Program-made: the position numbers and the translations under genes
Assembly: GCF_017309955.1 (NCBI RefSeq)
Contig: NZ_CP021248.1
Coordinates: forward strand, 558,001-622,000
Length of the DNA stretch: 64,000 nucleotides
Source of the DNA: Novosphingobium sp. KA1
Lineage (GTDB): Bacteria; Pseudomonadota; Alphaproteobacteria; Sphingomonadales; Sphingomonadaceae
Reading direction: 5' to 3'
Shown: one piece after another, positions 17,885 to 28,944 of the stretch
Numbering within the stretch: the first letter of the stretch is position 1
How the letters are laid out: each line of letters opens with the position of its first letter
The notes under the pieces: model-generated
The model's input: the letters and a program-made list of their open reading frames with translations, nothing else
The model's database searches: none
What the model was told of the DNA's origin: nothing

Positions 17885-18346
17885 ATGAATGTCATCGCTT
17901 CCCGCACCCGCGTCGCTGGGTGCGCGCCTCTCTATTCCTATCGCGCGCTGGTCCCTCTGGATAGCGTTGATCCCGACCGGCGCCACCGTGTTGCGATCCT
18001 GCATGTTCAGATCGCGATGACCCGATCGGCGTACACGCGCATTGCCGACACGATTGCGCCCCATCGTTGGTTCGAACGGGATATCGCCGTCTCCTTCGGT
18101 CTTGCCGCCCAGCTCGGCCTCGCCGCGCGGCGCATCGAAGCGCTTCTGTTGCAGTCGGTATTTCCCGAGATGACCACCTGGTTGGCGCCGATCGCGCTTC
18201 GGCTCGAGCATGACCGGGGAAGCGCGTCCCACCGCGTCGCGACGATCGATCTCAATGCCGCTTTCGATGCCGTCATCCCGCGCATCGACACGTTGACCGC
18301 CGCCGAACTGGCGCCGCCTCGGTCCACCGATCGCCGCGCCGCCTGA
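17885..18346 (+). CDS. hypothetical backbone protein
   Basis: A 153-residue protein (begins MNVIASRTRVAG) with ACAGGAGA upstream. The middle has a conserved-looking segment (RRHRVAILHVQIAMTRSAYTRIADTIAPH). No known domain recognised. Followed after 8 bases by the next gene, so probably co-transcribed. Confidence 0.6.
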   Translation: MNVIASRTRVAGCAPLYSYRALVPLDSVDPDRRHRVAILHVQIAMTRSAYTRIADTIAPHRWFERDIAVSFGLAAQLGLAARRIEALLLQSVFPEMTTWLAPIALRLEHDRGSASHRVATIDLNAAFDAVIPRIDTLTAAELAPPRSTDRRAA

Positions 18347-18354
18347 TCCGAGGA

Positions 18355-19446
18355 ATGATGCACATGATACATTACACACTTTCCCATCTCGAAGCGGCCG
18401 CCTCCCTATGGGAAGCGGTCCTCGACTTGCGCGACCGTCCGGCCGCCGAGCCCGCTGATCTCGCTCGCGCGCTGGCGATCCGCAAATCGTTCGAGGCGAT
18501 GGGGACCTGCGCCATGCGCATCATTGTCGTGGGCTGGATCGATGCGGTCGATGCTGCGTGGTACAGGAACCAGGAGACCTGCCCCTTCTGTTTCGACTGG
18601 TCCTTTGTGAAGCAGTGGGTCATCGACACCATCGACTGGTCCGACCCCGATAATCCGGCCATCCGGATAGATGCTTCGGGCACTGACATGACAGACAACG
18701 CGACTACGGCCGCCCAAGCTGGGGCGAAGTCGCCCGGACCAGCGGGGCCACAAATCACTCGGCACGACCATGTCGCCCTGCTTGCCCGCGGGCGCGCGGC
18801 CCTGGAGAGGCCGGACAGCCTTGATGCCACCGCGCGCGCCATATTGATCGAGGCGCTTGGCGCCAGCGAAAGCGGGCTCCGTGTCTGTGCGCTGCCATGG
18901 CCGATCGATATGCATCTGGGCATCATCGAGCACCGTCATGGCATCAATTTCTACGCAGGCCTGAACCGTGACGTTCTCGTTGCGGAGATGGCGGAATATG
19001 CGCGCGAATGGTGGAAGGAGATCGGCGACAGGCGCGATCCGAATACGCTGCCCGATGACGAGGTCCTCGCCGCCTATTTCGACGATCACCCTTCGGAAAG
19101 CTATTCGACCGAGATCCTGCGCCTGCAGCCTCTCCCGGCGGTCCGCTCAGTTCCCTCCATCGAAAGCGGCGCCTACTGCGTGCTCTCGACCGGCCATCTG
19201 ACGGTGCAGACCGCCGGACTTCTTGACAAATGGGCCTGCTGGCCTCCGAGCGACCGCCCCATCGACATCGCCGCCTCCGTCTATGGCTGGTTCGTACCGA
19301 CGCGGCCGCTTCCCGATGACCGCCGCGCGCAGATTCCGGATGATCTCCAGGAAATCATCGCGTTCGGACGTGATCGGGGCTTCCAGTTCCTCCTCCTCGA
19401 CTGCGATGCAGACCGCGCTGTCGATCTACCCGTCCACGACTGGTGA
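18355..19446 (+). CDS. hypothetical backbone protein, DUF5983-like C-terminus
   Basis: A 363-residue protein. The N-terminal part has a CPFCFDW motif (possible single metal-binding pair). The C-terminal about 110 residues (CVLSTGHLTVQTAGLLD, then SVYGWFVPTRPLPDD, LQEIIAFGRDRGFQFLLLDCDAD) resemble the small DUF5983 domain found in plasmid proteins. Function unknown. ATG 18355 is taken; ATG 18358 and ATG 18364 follow closely in the same frame. Confidence 0.6.
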   Translation: MMHMIHYTLSHLEAAASLWEAVLDLRDRPAAEPADLARALAIRKSFEAMGTCAMRIIVVGWIDAVDAAWYRNQETCPFCFDWSFVKQWVIDTIDWSDPDNPAIRIDASGTDMTDNATTAAQAGAKSPGPAGPQITRHDHVALLARGRAALERPDSLDATARAILIEALGASESGLRVCALPWPIDMHLGIIEHRHGINFYAGLNRDVLVAEMAEYAREWWKEIGDRRDPNTLPDDEVLAAYFDDHPSESYSTEILRLQPLPAVRSVPSIESGAYCVLSTGHLTVQTAGLLDKWACWPPSDRPIDIAASVYGWFVPTRPLPDDRRAQIPDDLQEIIAFGRDRGFQFLLLDCDADRAVDLPVHDW

Positions 19447-19538
19447 TCAGGTTGAGAAAAGGGCTCTCTGGCCACAACGAGAGTACGCTGATTGTCCGCC
19501 GAGAATTTCTCCACCGGCGCAGCAGCCCGCTGTTTTCA

Positions 19539-19703
19539 TCACGGAGCGCCGACGCCGGCCTCCAGCAGCGGCAGTAGCATTGCATGGAGGGCATCCTCCG
19601 CGCGCTCACGCCGAGGTGCATCGCTCGAGGCCAGGTCCTTGCGCATCCAGTCGGGCAGTCGCCGCACGAGGTCTCGCAGTTTCACATCGTTTGAATCGCT
19701 CAT
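19539..19703 (-). CDS. 54-residue hypothetical protein
   Basis: A short gene with an excellent ribosome binding site (AGGAGGTG directly before ATG 19703). The protein begins MSDSNDVKLRDLVRRLPDWM and has further acidic/basic helical sequence (RKDLASSDAPRRERAEDALH), reading as a small alpha-helical protein. Divergent from the PAPS-reductase gene that starts at 19798. No family known to me. Confidence 0.55.
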   Translation of the reverse strand: MSDSNDVKLRDLVRRLPDWMRKDLASSDAPRRERAEDALHAMLLPLLEAGVGAP

Positions 19704-19797
19704 CACCTCCTCTTTGCAGGACGCTCGCGCCGCTACAAGCGTTCAGGGTTACGATGCGGCCGCCGGCCTGGCCCGATCGCTGGCTGGCGATGGTCGC

Positions 19798-19891
19798 ATG
19801 AGCGCGGGCCTTCGTGGGCCCGTCGTCGCGGCATGGGGCGCGGGCACCAATTCGACCGCGATGATCATCGAGCTCGTCCGCCGCGGCGAAA
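19798..19891 (+). pseudogene. PAPS reductase-family gene, 5' fragment
   Basis: ATG 19798 begins MSAGLRGPVVAAWGAGTNST, then AMIIELVRRGE; the AWGAGTNST loop is the PP-loop-like nucleotide-binding motif of plasmid phosphoadenosine-phosphosulfate reductase-type proteins. The gene is cut at 19891 by the IS66 element. It continues at 25712 and again at 36604. The three parts total about 304 codons. Confidence 0.85.
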
Positions 19892-19975
19892 GTAAGCGTC
19901 CGGGCTCGACCGTAGATCCGGTTTGCCAGCTATTGTCCATTGTGAAGATTTGAATTCCCGGCTTTAAGTCACGAA

Positions 19976-20443
19976 ATGCGATATTCCCTTTTTCTGGGCA
20001 TGGCAGCGATGCTCGGCACGGTCACAGGATGCTCTAGCACCTATGACATTCAAGCTAAGATGGTTGATGGGAAGGTCACTTTCGTCCCTGATACAGGTAT
20101 TTTTGGCGGCCCAGATTGCATCGGGAGTATCACAGTGGAAACTGAAGATGGCCCTCCCGCCGCAGCTACTCCAGGCGATGATTTGGATGCCATTAGCCGG
20201 GGAACATACTGGGAAGAGACGTTTGCTTCCCCTTCGTGTGAAAATCTGTTCCCAATCACATATGGGGCGAAACTCGTCGGGCCACCTTTCATCTATGACG
20301 ATGACACAATAAAATCAGTGAAGCCCAAGCCGCTCCTTAAGGGGGTAATCTACACTGTCTCAGCGCGAAGCAGCGGTTCAGCATACGGAGGTGGCAAGTT
20401 CCGCCTTACGAACGAAGGGCGGATTGAAAATCTGCAGCGGTGA
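19976..20443 (+). CDS. predicted lipoprotein, passenger of the IS66 element
   Basis: A 155-residue protein with a signal peptide (MRYSLFLGMAAMLGTVTGC) and a lipobox-like VTGCSS, so cleavage before Cys19 and lipid anchoring are expected. The mature part is hydrophilic with paired Cys and Gly/Ser-rich C-terminal sequence; no family recognised. It lies inside the IS66 ends, convergent with tnpC (22-base gap). Its base composition is less GC-rich than the neighbouring genes, suggesting a separate origin. Confidence 0.7.
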   Translation: MRYSLFLGMAAMLGTVTGCSSTYDIQAKMVDGKVTFVPDTGIFGGPDCIGSITVETEDGPPAAATPGDDLDAISRGTYWEETFASPSCENLFPITYGAKLVGPPFIYDDDTIKSVKPKPLLKGVIYTVSARSSGSAYGGGKFRLTNEGRIENLQR

Positions 20444-20465
20444 CCATTGGCAGCTTCGCGGGCAT

Positions 20466-22103
20466 TTACGCTTGAAGGGTAGACCATTCCCACGGCAGAA
20501 GTTCATCGATCCGATTGATCGGATGGCCTTTGCCGATGCGATCAAGGACGTCAGCTAGCCATTCCTGAGGATTGACGCTGTTCAGCTTGGCGGTCTCCAG
20601 CAGCGAATACATCGCGGCAGCGCGTTCACCGCCGCAGTCGGCGCCGGCAAACATCCAGTTTTTGCGGCCCACGGCTATGCTCCTGAGGGCATTCTCCGCC
20701 GGGTTGTTGTCGATCTCCAGCCTGCCGTCGTCGGTGTAGGCGAGCAATTGCGGCTTCAGCTTCACCGCATAGCGCAGCGCCTCAGCAAGCGGCGATCGGA
20801 CAGATGCCCTGGCCAGCACCTCGTCGGCCCACGCGAAGAAATCCAGCGTCTTGAGCTTCGAAAGCTTCCGAGCCTTGCGACGAAAATCGGCAGGTTCGCG
20901 CACGATCTGCCGCTCGACGTCGTAAAGCTCGCCGATCATCTGCAGCCCCTGGAGCGCGACCGAGTTCGGGTCCGCCTTGTAGACATCGTTCAGCTTGCGC
21001 CGGGCATGGGCCCAGCAGGCAACGGGCGTGATCGGCGCGGGCTGGCGGTCACTCGCGTAGAGGCGCTCGAAACCGGCATAGGCATCCGCCTGCAGGAAGC
21101 CCGCAAAGGTCTTGAGATGCTCGCGCGGTCGCTCGCCCTTGCGATCGGGGCTGTAGCGGAACAGCGCCGCTGGTTTATCCAGATGGCTCCATCGTCGGTT
21201 ATCGCGAAGGTAGACCCATAGTCTGCCGGTCGCCGTCTTGCCGGTCCCCGGCGCCAGCACCGGGACGGGTGTGTCGTCGGCATGGAGCTTCACGCTGGCC
21301 ATGACGTGATCGGCGATCCGATCGACGAGCGGTTGCAGCAGCCAGCTTGCCTGGCCGAGCCAGTCCGCCATCGTCGAGCGGCTGATCTCCACGCCCTCGC
21401 GAGCGTATATCTGCGACTGGCGATAAAGGGGCAAGTGATCGGCAAACTTGGAGACGATGACGTGGGCCAGCAGGCCGGGACCCGCACGGCCGCGCGGCAC
21501 GGGAAGCGCCGGGGCCGGTGCCTGACTGATCGTATCGCAGCGGTTGCAGGAAAGCTTGGGTCGGACATGACGGACGACGCGGAAGCGGCCGGGGACATAT
21601 TCCAGCACTTCGGTTACGTCCTCGCCGAGCTTGCCCATCGTGCCCCCACAGGCGGAACAGCCGTCGGCATCCGGCGCTGCGTGCATAACCTCGTCGCGAG
21701 GGAGATGGTCGGGCAGCGGAGCACGGCGAGGCTTGCGAGGGGCAGCCTTGATTGGGACATCTTCGGGCGCATGGCCCTCGATCACACACTCTGCATGGGC
21801 ATGCTCGGCCTCGAGATCCTCCAGCGTCAGTTCGAGCTGGTCGGCCTGAAGGGTAAGGCGTTCCGAAGACTGACCGAACTTCATGCGCCGCAGACGGGCC
21901 AACTGGACCTTGAACTTCTCGATCTGCAGCGCGGTCAGCTTAATCGAGTTCTGGGCAGTCTGAAGCTTCTCGCGGGTCTCGTCATGGGCCGCCCGTTCGG
22001 CTTCCAGCGCCCGCTCCGAAACCGCCAGACGTGCGCGCATCGCCTCGGCAAAAGCGCGCAGTTCTGCGGGGTCGGTAGGGAGTTCGAGATCGTCGGGAGG
22101 CAC
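20466..22103 (-). CDS. tnpC: IS66 family transposase TnpC
   Basis: A 545-residue DDE transposase of the IS66 type. A coiled-coil N-terminus (about 10-75) is followed by a zinc-binding segment (DGCSACGGTMGKLGEDV, CNRCD). The catalytic core includes KLHADDTPVPVLAPGTGKT and DAYAGFERLYA, and the C-terminal IS66 signature includes DNNPAENALRSIAVGRKNW. Full length and intact. Confidence 0.95.
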   Translation of the reverse strand: MPPDDLELPTDPAELRAFAEAMRARLAVSERALEAERAAHDETREKLQTAQNSIKLTALQIEKFKVQLARLRRMKFGQSSERLTLQADQLELTLEDLEAEHAHAECVIEGHAPEDVPIKAAPRKPRRAPLPDHLPRDEVMHAAPDADGCSACGGTMGKLGEDVTEVLEYVPGRFRVVRHVRPKLSCNRCDTISQAPAPALPVPRGRAGPGLLAHVIVSKFADHLPLYRQSQIYAREGVEISRSTMADWLGQASWLLQPLVDRIADHVMASVKLHADDTPVPVLAPGTGKTATGRLWVYLRDNRRWSHLDKPAALFRYSPDRKGERPREHLKTFAGFLQADAYAGFERLYASDRQPAPITPVACWAHARRKLNDVYKADPNSVALQGLQMIGELYDVERQIVREPADFRRKARKLSKLKTLDFFAWADEVLARASVRSPLAEALRYAVKLKPQLLAYTDDGRLEIDNNPAENALRSIAVGRKNWMFAGADCGGERAAAMYSLLETAKLNSVNPQEWLADVLDRIGKGHPINRIDELLPWEWSTLQA

Positions 22104-22169
22104 GCTTCCCGATAGCAGAATCCGGCCTTCCGCCCAAGCGGAAAGCCCGGAAATACGGCGATTATCGCG

Positions 22170-22523
22170 TCAAATCTGCACCGGCAGGCGGGGCGGATCG
22201 GGGGCCACCGTGCGCCGCCAATCCATCGCTTCGATCAGCAGCGCAAACTGCGCCGGGGTCAGCACAACACCGCCCTCGATGAGCGGCGGCCAGACGAAAC
22301 GGCTGCGTTCCAAACGCTTGGCGAACAGGCAAAGCCCCGTCCCATCCCAATGCAGCGCCTTCAGGTAGTTGCCGCTTTTGCTGCGGAACAGGAAAACATG
22401 CCCGCCGTAGGGCTCGACCGCGAATAGGGGCCGGACCAGTGCCGCCAGCCCATCGAAGCCAAGCCGCATGCTGACCGGCTTGCTTGCCAAGTAGACCTTT
22501 GTTCCGGGTGCCAGCGAGATCAC
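22170..22523 (-). CDS. tnpB: IS66 family accessory protein TnpB
   Basis: A 117-residue IS66 Orf2 protein with the hallmark N-terminus (GTKVYLASKPVSMRLGFDGL) and HVFLFRSKSGNYLKALHWDG. Overlaps tnpA by 4 bases (start 22523, tnpA stop at 22520-22522). Intact. Confidence 0.95.
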   Translation of the reverse strand: MISLAPGTKVYLASKPVSMRLGFDGLAALVRPLFAVEPYGGHVFLFRSKSGNYLKALHWDGTGLCLFAKRLERSRFVWPPLIEGGVVLTPAQFALLIEAMDWRRTVAPDPPRLPVQI

Positions 22524-23053
22524 GAGACGTCCCGGAATGCACGCAGCACGCGGGCCAGCGCCTTCTCGTTCACGTAGCTGTCCACCGACAGGCGAACGCC
22601 GCTGGGCAGGTCTATGTCTATCGCGCCGGGACGGGCACCGGGATGCGGGCGGATCAGTTCTTCCGATGCTGACGGCATCGGTGACGAGACAGGTCGCTGC
22701 GCCTTCTGGGGCTCCGGCACCGCCGGCGCAGCCGCAGGCTCCGTCGTTGTAATTGCGCCGTAGGGAATGAACTCGAGCGCCTCACTGGCGATGGCCGCTG
22801 CCTGGCGGCGCGCCGACCGCCAGTTGTAGATCAGGCTCTCGGCAATCTCATGGCGCTCAGCAACCTGACGGACCGATATGCCGCCTTCATCTGCCTCGGC
22901 GAGAATCGCCGCCTTCTCGGCATCCGAAAACTTCCTGTGTCGCGCGACATTCAGGGTGAGAAAGCGCGACAAACAAGATGAGAATCCTGCGTTCCGGAAT
23001 TGGCGAAGGGCGTAGCCCGTAGCCGATACCGGAACGCAGGAGGCGCCTTTTGA

Positions 23054-25479
<2,426 letters not shown>

Positions 25480-25703
25480 AATCGGCACTGAATGACGCGC
25501 CGCGACAATCACATTCTCATCCTGATTGACGCGCAATCCTCATCCTGTTTGTCGCGCTACATTCCTGCGCCGTTCGGTGCGCGCAATGATCTCCACCCGA
25601 TCCTTCACTTGGCCTCCTTCTGGAGTCCAGAAAGAGACTCCTTAGCGGAGGTCCATCAGCGCCAACGCCGAATGCGGCAACACGCCGGAGGGCGGACGCT
25701 TAC

Positions 25704-25932
25704 CGGCGAAATCCCTGAGATAACGTTGCTGGCAGCCATGCCCGAGCAACCGCACACGCGCAGGCTTATCCCTGTCTTCCGCCAGTGGATGGACGATCAT
25801 GGCGTTCCCAATGAGATCGTCGAATACCAACCGAGGTTCTTCAAGCAATGGGCACGGTACGGCTCGCTCCTCGAAGCCTGCTTGACCAACAGCACATTGT
25901 CCTCGATCGCCTTTGGATTGCACAGCTGCAGC
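25704..25932 (+). pseudogene. PAPS reductase-family gene, middle fragment
   Basis: Between the IS66 right end and the Tn554-like element, the frame reads (GE)IPEIT, later PVFRQWMDDHGVPNEIVEYQ, then YGSLLEACLTN and SIAFGLHSCS, the middle of a plasmid PAPS-reductase-type protein. The ADTG-like motif normally expected after the first strand is degraded (TLLAAMPEQPHTRRLIP). Joins in frame to the 5' piece across the IS66 and to the 3' piece across the transposon. Confidence 0.8.
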
Positions 25933-25980
25933 TTAGGTCTAGCCACAAAGAGTGTCTTGTCATCGAGACGCTGCGCCGTG

Positions 25981-26039
25981 ATGTTTCAGGCCGACCGCCG
26001 CGCTTACCCAAAAAGCTGGCGGTGGTCGGCCTGAAACAT
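25981..26039. repeat. 16-bp perfect inverted repeat near the transposon left end
   Basis: ATGTTTCAGGCCGACC (25981-25996) and its exact complement (26024-26039) flank a 27-base spacer. It lies between the left transposon end and the cap2 stop. No T-run follows on either side, so it is not a standard intrinsic terminator. It could be a recombinase arm site or transcript-end structure. Confidence 0.7.
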
Positions 26040-26052
26040 CAATTTCTCGAGA

Positions 26053-27900
26053 TCATGCTACTGAACGATATTCGCGCGCAAACGAACATGAAGGGCAGTC
26101 GCTTTGACACCATTCGCGCTCCCAGATTTGGCCGCCAGGATTCTCGCGCTCTGCTAACTGAGTCATGGCTTCGGTGATCGCACCGCCACTGTCTTTAATT
26201 CGCTGGATTGGGGCCAGCCAAATCCGGTGATGAGACAGTGTACTCTCTTCAAGCAGCGCCCGCAGCGCGGTCTCAGAAATCAGATCGTTCACGAACCCCA
26301 GTTCAACTGCACCATAGGGGGTGAAGTGATTTCCACATGCGGGCTCTTCAATTGTAGCTGATCCTTCGGGCCAGTGGCAGCCCAGGAAATGCGGAACGCC
26401 TGTACCACCAATACCGCATCGAAGGCATCCACCATCGGCTCCAATCAGTACAGCATGTCCTGCCGCGCCGTAACTTTCAGTCCAGCCGTAGAGGAATGGC
26501 TTTTTACGGCCGTTGACGAGATGCCACCGGTTCAGCGCACCCTCTGCCGACCAACTCCCCGTTGCCGAGATGACCAAGTCGCTGCTCTCCAGAAGCTCCC
26601 TATAGCCGTCGATAAGCGCCTGCGCGCTCACCTCATGGCCTTCAATCGCAAGATGCGGGAACGCCCGCTGAAATTTTGCTGCCAGTTCCAATGCTTTGTT
26701 CTTGCCGATAGAATCAGCACCAAGTTCGTGACGGCCAAGATTGGGCCAGTCCAGATCCTCTGGATCGACAAAGTGGCAATTGCCGACGCCCGCGCGAACA
26801 AGCTTGGCGGCCACCGATGAGCCAACCGATCCGCATCCAACAAAGGTGACCGTCTTCTGAAGGAGGCGCATCGAGCGCGCATCCTTACCTCGCCCATGAA
26901 TCCAACGCGGATCAGCGCGGGAAACCTCGGCCTTGACAACCGGAGCAGCGGAATAGGTTCTCAGCGTGGCGACCTCCTTCGGCATCCGATTGGGCGCGAA
27001 CCCTTTGCTCAACGGCTCCTGAATCTTGCCATCACGAGAGGAGACCTTCCGGCCAGACGTCGTCATGGTAGCGATGAGTCCGGAACCGCCCCGGCCCTCG
27101 GCTCCCATCAACACGATGATGTCCTTTTGGGCTTTCGAAGCGAGATCGATGAGGAGACTGTAAGCCTCATCGCTTTCCTTCTTCGCTAAAGCCAGCAGAT
27201 CGGCCCCGTTATGGGGATAGTCCGCCGGCAGCGGGGGGCTGGAAAGCCAGAGAAGACCGGCGGGCTCGGTATGGAAACGCTTATTGCCCCGAGGGTTCCC
27301 GAAACGCCTGGAAAGCCAGGATTCCAGTTGTTCCTGGCTTTCGCCAACAATCACCATATCCTTATCGCGCCAGGCGCGAAGTTCGCGGGATGGGCCGCCC
27401 GGATCGACGATGCTTGTGATCTTGAACTTGGCGTCGCGTGCGTAAAACCAGTAGGTGAGGAACTCCTCCCGGAAATCCCGCTCGATAATTTCCCCCTTCA
27501 ACAGGTCCTCGATTAATCGTGCCGATCGTCCGATCAAATGGATGGCGACTGAGCCGGGATCGTCTGCGTCTACTTCCGCCATGATGGGCAAAAGGCATAA
27601 TATTCCGTCGTGCTCGACATGAGGCCAGACCAACTGGCCTGGGCCATCAACAAGTGCCGTTCGAGGATATCCAAGGGGAAAGGCGGGAGAGACTAGCAGG
27701 TCGATTTGCCGCGCCTCTCCGTCAGAACACAGCATATCGATGCGCCATCCACGCTCGAACCTGCGCTGACGATATGTTGCTCCTATTTCATGAGAAGACA
27801 GTCGCCGAAAGGGGGCGGGCAGGGCCTCGCGCAGCCGGGCTTCCAGCTGAAGGACAGCCTTTTTGAAGCCAAGCTCGCCGAAGCCTGCCGGGTTAGGCAT
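26053..27900 (-). CDS. cap2: CBASS Cap2, E2-E1 fused ubiquitin-like transferase
   Basis: A 615-residue protein from ATG 27900, which overlaps the cyclase stop by 8 bases; a longer upstream frame is not needed. The N-terminal E2 domain has the segment VWPHVEHDGILCLLP with candidate catalytic Cys102. A linker follows, then an E1/ThiF domain with VTFVGCGSVGSSVA, DWPNLGRHEL and a C-terminal EPACGNHFTPYG containing the E1 catalytic cysteine. In studied CBASS systems Cap2 conjugates the cyclase C-terminus to target molecules and primes cGAMP synthesis. No Cap3 JAB peptidase gene follows; the transposon end lies 120 bases downstream. Confidence 0.9.
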   Translation of the reverse strand: MPNPAGFGELGFKKAVLQLEARLREALPAPFRRLSSHEIGATYRQRRFERGWRIDMLCSDGEARQIDLLVSPAFPLGYPRTALVDGPGQLVWPHVEHDGILCLLPIMAEVDADDPGSVAIHLIGRSARLIEDLLKGEIIERDFREEFLTYWFYARDAKFKITSIVDPGGPSRELRAWRDKDMVIVGESQEQLESWLSRRFGNPRGNKRFHTEPAGLLWLSSPPLPADYPHNGADLLALAKKESDEAYSLLIDLASKAQKDIIVLMGAEGRGGSGLIATMTTSGRKVSSRDGKIQEPLSKGFAPNRMPKEVATLRTYSAAPVVKAEVSRADPRWIHGRGKDARSMRLLQKTVTFVGCGSVGSSVAAKLVRAGVGNCHFVDPEDLDWPNLGRHELGADSIGKNKALELAAKFQRAFPHLAIEGHEVSAQALIDGYRELLESSDLVISATGSWSAEGALNRWHLVNGRKKPFLYGWTESYGAAGHAVLIGADGGCLRCGIGGTGVPHFLGCHWPEGSATIEEPACGNHFTPYGAVELGFVNDLISETALRALLEESTLSHHRIWLAPIQRIKDSGGAITEAMTQLAERENPGGQIWEREWCQSDCPSCSFAREYRSVA

Positions 27901-28933
27901 GGCGGCCTCCTCCCGATGTGAGCACCGATGCGCTGGTACGGCTTTCAAGGCCGATAAGAGCGGCCGACGTTGCGATCGGTGCGGCATAGGATGCTGCCGC
28001 GCGGGCTTCTTCCTCACCACGCTCGCTGAAATAAGTCGTGTTGAAGACTTTGTCCCAGCATCCCAGTGCCTTTTCCCGCGTGCAATCCCATTCAAACAAT
28101 GGGGCCAGCCAGTCCAACGCTTGGGTCAGCTTGTCACGCAGCATCCGTGCCTTGGCATCGTTGTCGCCACTGGTGATCGTGTCATTCGGCGTGACCGGAT
28201 GTTTCACGACCAGATTCCAGTTCAGGCGATCCCGGATGGCTTTCATCGTGTCGTAAAGAGCTTGATCCTCCCGGCTGTCGATACGCTGGCATTCGGTAAC
28301 AAGAACAGTGATACCGAAGCCGGACAAGATGCCGCCTTTCCAACTCGACCGGCTCTTGGCGTATTTCTTGATCAGGCGAACCAGCCGGCGCAACTGGGTG
28401 CCATTTGTGCTGTTGCTGCGCTCATCGTCGAACCAGTGCGTTACGTCACGCGCATCCGAACGTTTCCATCCGCTAGACGATGCCAGTTCATGGACCATGT
28501 TGCCATCGTCGTCTTCAGACTTACGGTATACCGGGACGTCGACATGGTAGCCCTTCTCATAGAAGACTCGAACACAATTGCTCCGAACTTCCGGCGCTGT
28601 TTTGAAGCTTCCGTCGTCGATTGCATCCCGTACCATCCACCGCGCCTGGATGGACGTCTTTTCCGCGCCCCGGTCCCCGACGAGGTCTTCCTTCCAGAAG
28701 TAGACCCCATCGTCGATGTCATAGTCATTCGCGGCGTCTCGAAGCATCGTCTTCATGGCATAGGAACCCTGCTTGACGAATTCGCTGGGTGCCGGGTCGT
28801 TGGCCTTGCTCAACCCGTCGCGCAGTCGCTTGCGATTTGCATCGCGGCGGCTGCGCATGGAATCCTGATCGGTCTTGGGAAGCGTGACCTCATCCTTATG
28901 GTAGGCGCAAACGTCTTTGTCACAGTCGTACAT
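27893..28933 (-). CDS. CBASS cyclic-oligonucleotide synthase (DncV-like CD-NTase)
   Basis: A 346-residue nucleotidyltransferase. The active-site pattern is GS (residues 56-57) then YDIDDGVYF with D72 and D74 as metal ligands; the IDDGVYF form resembles the DncV group, which makes 3'3'-cGAMP, so that product is the likely one (inference). The C-terminus is a flexible tail ending SGGGRHA, suitable as the site Cap2 joins to other molecules. AAAGGATCG precedes ATG 28933. Lies 11 bases after capV. Confidence 0.88.
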   Translation of the reverse strand: MYDCDKDVCAYHKDEVTLPKTDQDSMRSRRDANRKRLRDGLSKANDPAPSEFVKQGSYAMKTMLRDAANDYDIDDGVYFWKEDLVGDRGAEKTSIQARWMVRDAIDDGSFKTAPEVRSNCVRVFYEKGYHVDVPVYRKSEDDDGNMVHELASSSGWKRSDARDVTHWFDDERSNSTNGTQLRRLVRLIKKYAKSRSSWKGGILSGFGITVLVTECQRIDSREDQALYDTMKAIRDRLNWNLVVKHPVTPNDTITSGDNDAKARMLRDKLTQALDWLAPLFEWDCTREKALGCWDKVFNTTYFSERGEEEARAAASYAAPIATSAALIGLESRTSASVLTSGGGRHA

Positions 28934-28944
28934 AAATCGATCCT

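Noticed and set aside
25492..26177. Plus-strand ORFs considered as a Cap3 or unknown gene beside CBASS
   Set aside because: They are the middle of the PAPS-reductase gene plus the transposon left end; the part after 25933 is only the end region of the element and antisense of cap2.
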